From an uncultured Clostridia bacterium (lineage in GTDB: Bacteria > Bacillota > Clostridia > Oscillospirales > Acutalibacteraceae): a stretch of DNA of 9,454 nt. The notes below the pieces were generated by a model. The model had not been told where the DNA came from. It was given only the letters and a program-made list of their open reading frames with translations, and searched no databases. A program made the translations under genes and the position numbers. Every line of letters starts with the position of its first letter. The first letter of the stretch is position 1. The stretch lies in assembly GCA_947628595.1 (NCBI GenBank), contig CANRAN010000042.1:1-9454 (forward strand). Reading direction: 5' to 3'. Of this stretch, positions 7,066-9,454 are shown in pieces.

Positions 7066-7533
7066 TCACTCCTGTATTTTATTATCTTCATCATATCTGA
7101 TTTGCCTTATACACGCTTCAAAGCTGCCATATATAAGCCGTGAAGGTACTGAAATCATAAGATTCAATGGAAAGCCGAAATCCTCAACCCACATTCCCTG
7201 AGCATCTTTCTCCCCTATTTTCTCTCTTAATGTCCGATTATCGGAAAGATAACAATACAAATCTTTACCGAGAGCATACGCATAACCTATTTCAAAGGCT
7301 GTTCCGCTGTCCGGTTCAAGCCCACGAAAGCAATTCATATTTGCAGCTATTATATCGCAGTCTTGTATCATACCAATATTGGCGGAAAAAATTTCCTCAG
7401 CATTACTGCATTCATTATCCAAAGGAAAAAGTCCTATAAATCCATATTTCATACAGATATCCCTAAGCTTTTTCCCTATTTCAGGTGCATCCTGTGAAAA
7501 AACATCAAAGCCTGCTATATAAATTTTTTTCAT
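7066..7533 (-). CDS. Nucleoside 2-deoxyribosyltransferase family protein
   Basis: Members swap the base of a 2'-deoxynucleoside for another purine or pyrimidine, or hydrolyse deoxynucleoside (5'-phosphates), in cytoplasmic nucleotide salvage. The 155-residue length matches the compact enzymes of lactobacilli (about 157). Visible features are the N-terminal YIAGFDVF (5-12), FPLD at 36-39, the central DCDIIAANMNCFRG (58-71), and DSGTAFEIGYAYALGK (75-90). In that last motif D75 and E81 sit six residues apart, like the substrate Asp and nucleophilic Glu of Lactobacillus NDT. NLM (124-126) matches the C-terminal Asn/Met seen there. No signal peptide or membrane segment is present. It is the first gene of the operon. 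ATG at 7533 is preceded by GAGGTGA (7550-7544) with a 10-base spacer. Whether it transfers or hydrolyses, and whether it prefers nucleosides or nucleotides, cannot be decided from the sequence. Confidence 0.92.
   Translation of the reverse strand: MKKIYIAGFDVFSQDAPEIGKKLRDICMKYGFIGLFPLDNECSNAEEIFSANIGMIQDCDIIAANMNCFRGLEPDSGTAFEIGYAYALGKDLYCYLSDNRTLREKIGEKDAQGMWVEDFGFPLNLMISVPSRLIYGSFEACIRQIRYDEDNKIQE
7069..7073 (-). promoter_or_regulatory. Ribosome binding site that decides a TTG start
   Basis: AGGAG on the minus strand overlaps the end of the deoxyribosyltransferase gene (CAG GAG TGA). It is separated by 9 bases, mostly T, from the TTG at 7059-7057. This supports TTG initiation and links translation of the two genes. 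Confidence 0.75.
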
Positions 7534-7570
7534 AGAAATATTTTCACCTCGAAGTATAAGACAAATAGCA

Positions 7571-7595
7571 CATACAAATTATAATGCTTTGTATG
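7571..7595. promoter_or_regulatory. Putative operator: perfect inverted repeat around the -10 box
   Basis: CATACAAA (7571-7578) and TTTGTATG (7588-7595) are exact reverse complements separated by 9 bases. The 25-bp element covers the transcript start, the -10 box and half of the promoter spacer, a classical place for a dimeric repressor. A second short palindrome, ATGCGCAT (7593-7600), abuts the -35 box. No regulator gene is visible nearby, and the motif does not clearly match an operator I know. It is too close to the start site to act as an RNA hairpin. Confidence 0.5.
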
Positions 7596-7606
7596 CGCAT
7601 TGTCAA
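7578..7606 (-). promoter_or_regulatory. Consensus sigma-A promoter of the three-gene operon
   Basis: On the minus strand, TTGACA (7606-7601), a 17-base spacer and TATAAT (7583-7578) match the vegetative consensus at all 12 positions with optimal spacing. The expected start is near 7571, giving a leader of about 37 bases with GAGGTGA before the deoxyribosyltransferase ATG. A promoter this strong usually needs a repressor or another brake; see the overlapping inverted repeat. Confidence 0.93.
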
Positions 7607-7626
7607 GACGAAAACAAACGTACAGC

Positions 7627-7664
7627 AAAAATGTGCAGATGCAGACTAATGCCTCTCTGCACAT
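7627..7664 (-). terminator. Intrinsic terminator of the FtsH-like gene
   Basis: On the minus strand ATGTGCAGA (7664-7656) and TCTGCACAT (7639-7631) form a perfect 9-bp stem with a 16-base loop that may pair further. It is followed by TTTT (7630-7627), so five T in a row including the last base of the stem. It lies about 45 bases after the stop of the FtsH-like gene and about 20 bases before the -35 box of the next operon, so it insulates the two transcription units. Confidence 0.8.
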
Positions 7665-7708
7665 CTGTTGTTTTAGAAACATAAATTACTTATAGTCCTG
7701 TCATTCCA

Positions 7709-9454
7709 TTATGACGTCTTTACAAATTTACCCATTATCTTTTCTATTTCTTTTTGTGTTATATGGTTCTCGTTGAGCAGCTTATCTACAAGTGCATCTA
7801 TTGCCGGTCGGTTTATTGTTATCATATTGATTGCAATTTTCATTTCTCTTTCAAGAATAGTGTTAATTTCTTCATATATCTCATTATTCAGAAACTCTTT
7901 AGAGTCCTCCATCACTGCCGGTCCCAATTTTTCAGACATTCCATATGAGCATATCATCCTTTTTGCCGTATTTGTCGCATTCTGAAAATCACCTGATGCG
8001 CCGGTAGAAATTCCCTCTGTATCTCCGTAATATACAATTTCGGCAGCTCTCCCTCCAAGTGAAACACGTATTTGATTTATGAGTTCACTTTTTGTATAAA
8101 TGATTTTATCCTCTGTCGAGTCATGCTGCATATATCCGCCGTAATTTCCTCGTGATGTGATTGTGACATAGGCAGGATGTTCCCCACAGAGCCAATTTAT
8201 CAGGGTATGCCCCGACTCATGTATAGCTATTCTCCTGACCGTATCCTCATTGTTTTTCTTTTCCTCACCATCCTTGAACAGTTCAAAGGCTTCATCAAAT
8301 ATTTCATTTGTAACCTTCATTTTTCCCTCTCTGACTGCTATTCTGAGGGATAAATCCAATACGGATTCGAGTTGGGCAAGGCTCATTCCAAACGACCTGT
8401 CCGAAATATTCTCTATAAAATCCGCACTTATATTGAAAGCATGATTCAATGAGATTTTCTGTGCAATATATTTCTCCCTATCGTTTTTATTAGGAAGATC
8501 TATATATATTCTTCTGTCAAATCTTCTCGTCAGTGCAGGGTCAAGCTTCCTTTCCTCATTTCTCCCGCCAACCATATAATTAGTTGCCGCAAGTACAAAA
8601 ACGGGCTTTGACAGATCTCTGTTAAATCCATCCATTTCTGTAAGAAGTGCCGTGAGTACCTCGGCCCTATTCTGAGAATTTTCCGAGCCTGTACGTTCAG
8701 CACCAATGCTGTCTATTTCATCTATAAAAACGATTGCAGGTGCATATTTTCTTGCTGAACGAAACAGTGTGTGTATCTTTGACGGTCCCGCACCAATATA
8801 TTTTTGTAGAAATCTGTTTCCCTCTGTGGCTATAAAGGTAACATCGGACTCACCAGCCATTGCCCTTGCAAGCATGGTCTTTCCGGTTCCGGGTGGACCA
8901 TACAGCAAGACCCCTCTCGGTGCACTAAGCCCTGTCCCCACGAATTTCTTCGGATTTTTCAGATAATTTACAAAGAAAGCCAGTTCTTCCTTTGCATCAT
9001 TTGCACCGATAACATCATCAAATTTAATTTTCGGTTTTGAAGTATCTGCGAGAATATTATCCCTGTCACCCGCATCGACTGCCGTAACAAGAGAAAAGTC
9101 GAACAGCTTTATTGCAGCCTTAGTGTCATTAATCAAAAGCTGTGCCGTCTTAAAGTTCAAAACCTTATTGGCTCTTGTAAGCTTTTTTATTTCTTTTTCT
9201 CTGTATATACCCTCACACAAATTGTATAGAGTCGCGGAAAGCGTATTATTTTCGGCATGACCGTCTATTACTCCCCTTACTCCCATTTTGATATATGATA
9301 ATTCTTCCTCACTGCTACAATACATATGGTTACACTGTATTACGTAAAGCGGAGTATCTGTATGATTTTCGAGCGCAAATTGTATGAATTTTCTCGTGAA
9401 TGATTCCATATCCTCAATATTAAGAAAATCATTTGCAGGCTTTCCCGAATATTT
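7709..9454 (-). CDS. FtsH-like AAA+ ATPase / M41 zinc metalloprotease (N-terminus cut by window)
   Basis: ATP-driven unfoldase-protease of the FtsH family. The frame stays open to the window edge. The in-frame ATG at 9409 has GAGG only 2 bases away, too close to be a normal ribosome binding site, so the true start probably lies beyond 9454. Counting that Met as residue 1: Walker A GPPGTGKT 171-178, pore-loop aromatic in KYIGAGP (203-209), Walker B VFIDEID 227-233, sensor AATN 274-277, arginine-finger region LDPALTRRFDRR (289-300), protease site HESGH 397-401 and likely third zinc ligand D474 in STGASGD. All catalytic residues are present. Unusual points: about 145 visible residues before the ATPase contain no hydrophobic membrane segment, unlike housekeeping FtsH; the finger region lacks the Pro-Gly of the usual RPGRFDR; and about six extra residues (within YMVGGRNEERK) precede it. 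It is therefore probably a divergent paralogue, so I assign no symbol. Substrates are unknown. Confidence 0.92.
   Translation of the reverse strand, partial: KYSGKPANDFLNIEDMESFTRKFIQFALENHTDTPLYVIQCNHMYCSSEEELSYIKMGVRGVIDGHAENNTLSATLYNLCEGIYREKEIKKLTRANKVLNFKTAQLLINDTKAAIKLFDFSLVTAVDAGDRDNILADTSKPKIKFDDVIGANDAKEELAFFVNYLKNPKKFVGTGLSAPRGVLLYGPPGTGKTMLARAMAGESDVTFIATEGNRFLQKYIGAGPSKIHTLFRSARKYAPAIVFIDEIDSIGAERTGSENSQNRAEVLTALLTEMDGFNRDLSKPVFVLAATNYMVGGRNEERKLDPALTRRFDRRIYIDLPNKNDREKYIAQKISLNHAFNISADFIENISDRSFGMSLAQLESVLDLSLRIAVREGKMKVTNEIFDEAFELFKDGEEKKNNEDTVRRIAIHESGHTLINWLCGEHPAYVTITSRGNYGGYMQHDSTEDKIIYTKSELINQIRVSLGGRAAEIVYYGDTEGISTGASGDFQNATNTAKRMICSYGMSEKLGPAVMEDSKEFLNNEIYEEINTILEREMKIAINMITINRPAIDALVDKLLNENHITQKEIEKIMGKFVKTS

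Noticed and set aside
9407..9409. ATG at 9409 as the real start of the FtsH-like protein
   Set aside because: The frame stays open for another 15 codons to the window edge, and GAGG is only two bases from the ATG, so a start outside the window is more likely.

Overview
The window looks like core chromosome from a low-to-moderate GC, Gram-positive Clostridia-type bacterium, plausibly a Ruminococcus-like member of the Oscillospirales. Supporting this are clear AGGAG-type ribosome binding sites, a TTG start, sigma-A-type promoters, short hairpin terminators with U-tracts, and the character of the alanyl-tRNA synthetase and of the zinc-ribbon membrane protein. The taxon is an inference, because no database was searched. 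No rRNA, tRNA, CRISPR array, insertion sequence or phage gene was seen. Genes fill almost the whole window, and no gap exceeds about 190 bases.

Layout. Positions 1-2616 (+) hold alaS, missing only its first few codons. It converges on a block of minus-strand genes. The 158-bp gap between them holds two hairpins: a perfect 11-bp inverted repeat that can stop transcription from both sides, and a minus-strand terminator with a U6 tract. Positions 2775-4634 (-) encode a single-pass membrane protein with a cytoplasmic N-terminal zinc ribbon, a long extracytoplasmic region and a striking Asp/Tyr-repeat tail. It has its own promoter. Positions 4821-7533 (-) form a tight three-gene operon read in the order nucleoside 2-deoxyribosyltransferase, CNNM/CorC-type membrane protein (TTG start), membrane-anchored ComEC-like metallo-beta-lactamase-fold protein. 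It is driven by a consensus promoter (TTGACA, 17 bp, TATAAT) whose -10 box lies inside a perfect 8-bp inverted repeat, which suggests a repressor site. Positions 7709-9454 (-) hold an FtsH-like AAA+/M41 zinc metalloprotease that runs off the window edge. It is closed by a terminator just upstream of the operon promoter.

How they may work together. alaS and its neighbours are probably independent transcription units. The three-gene operon combines base exchange on deoxynucleosides, a probable divalent-cation transport-type membrane protein and an extracytoplasmic hydrolase-fold domain. Its shared role cannot be read from the sequence. The FtsH-like protein shows every catalytic motif, but it differs from housekeeping FtsH: no membrane segment is visible N-terminal to the ATPase, and the second region of homology is altered. 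The most unusual items are the Asp/Tyr tail, the divergent FtsH and the putative operator. I did not find convincing evidence for a wholly new multi-gene system.
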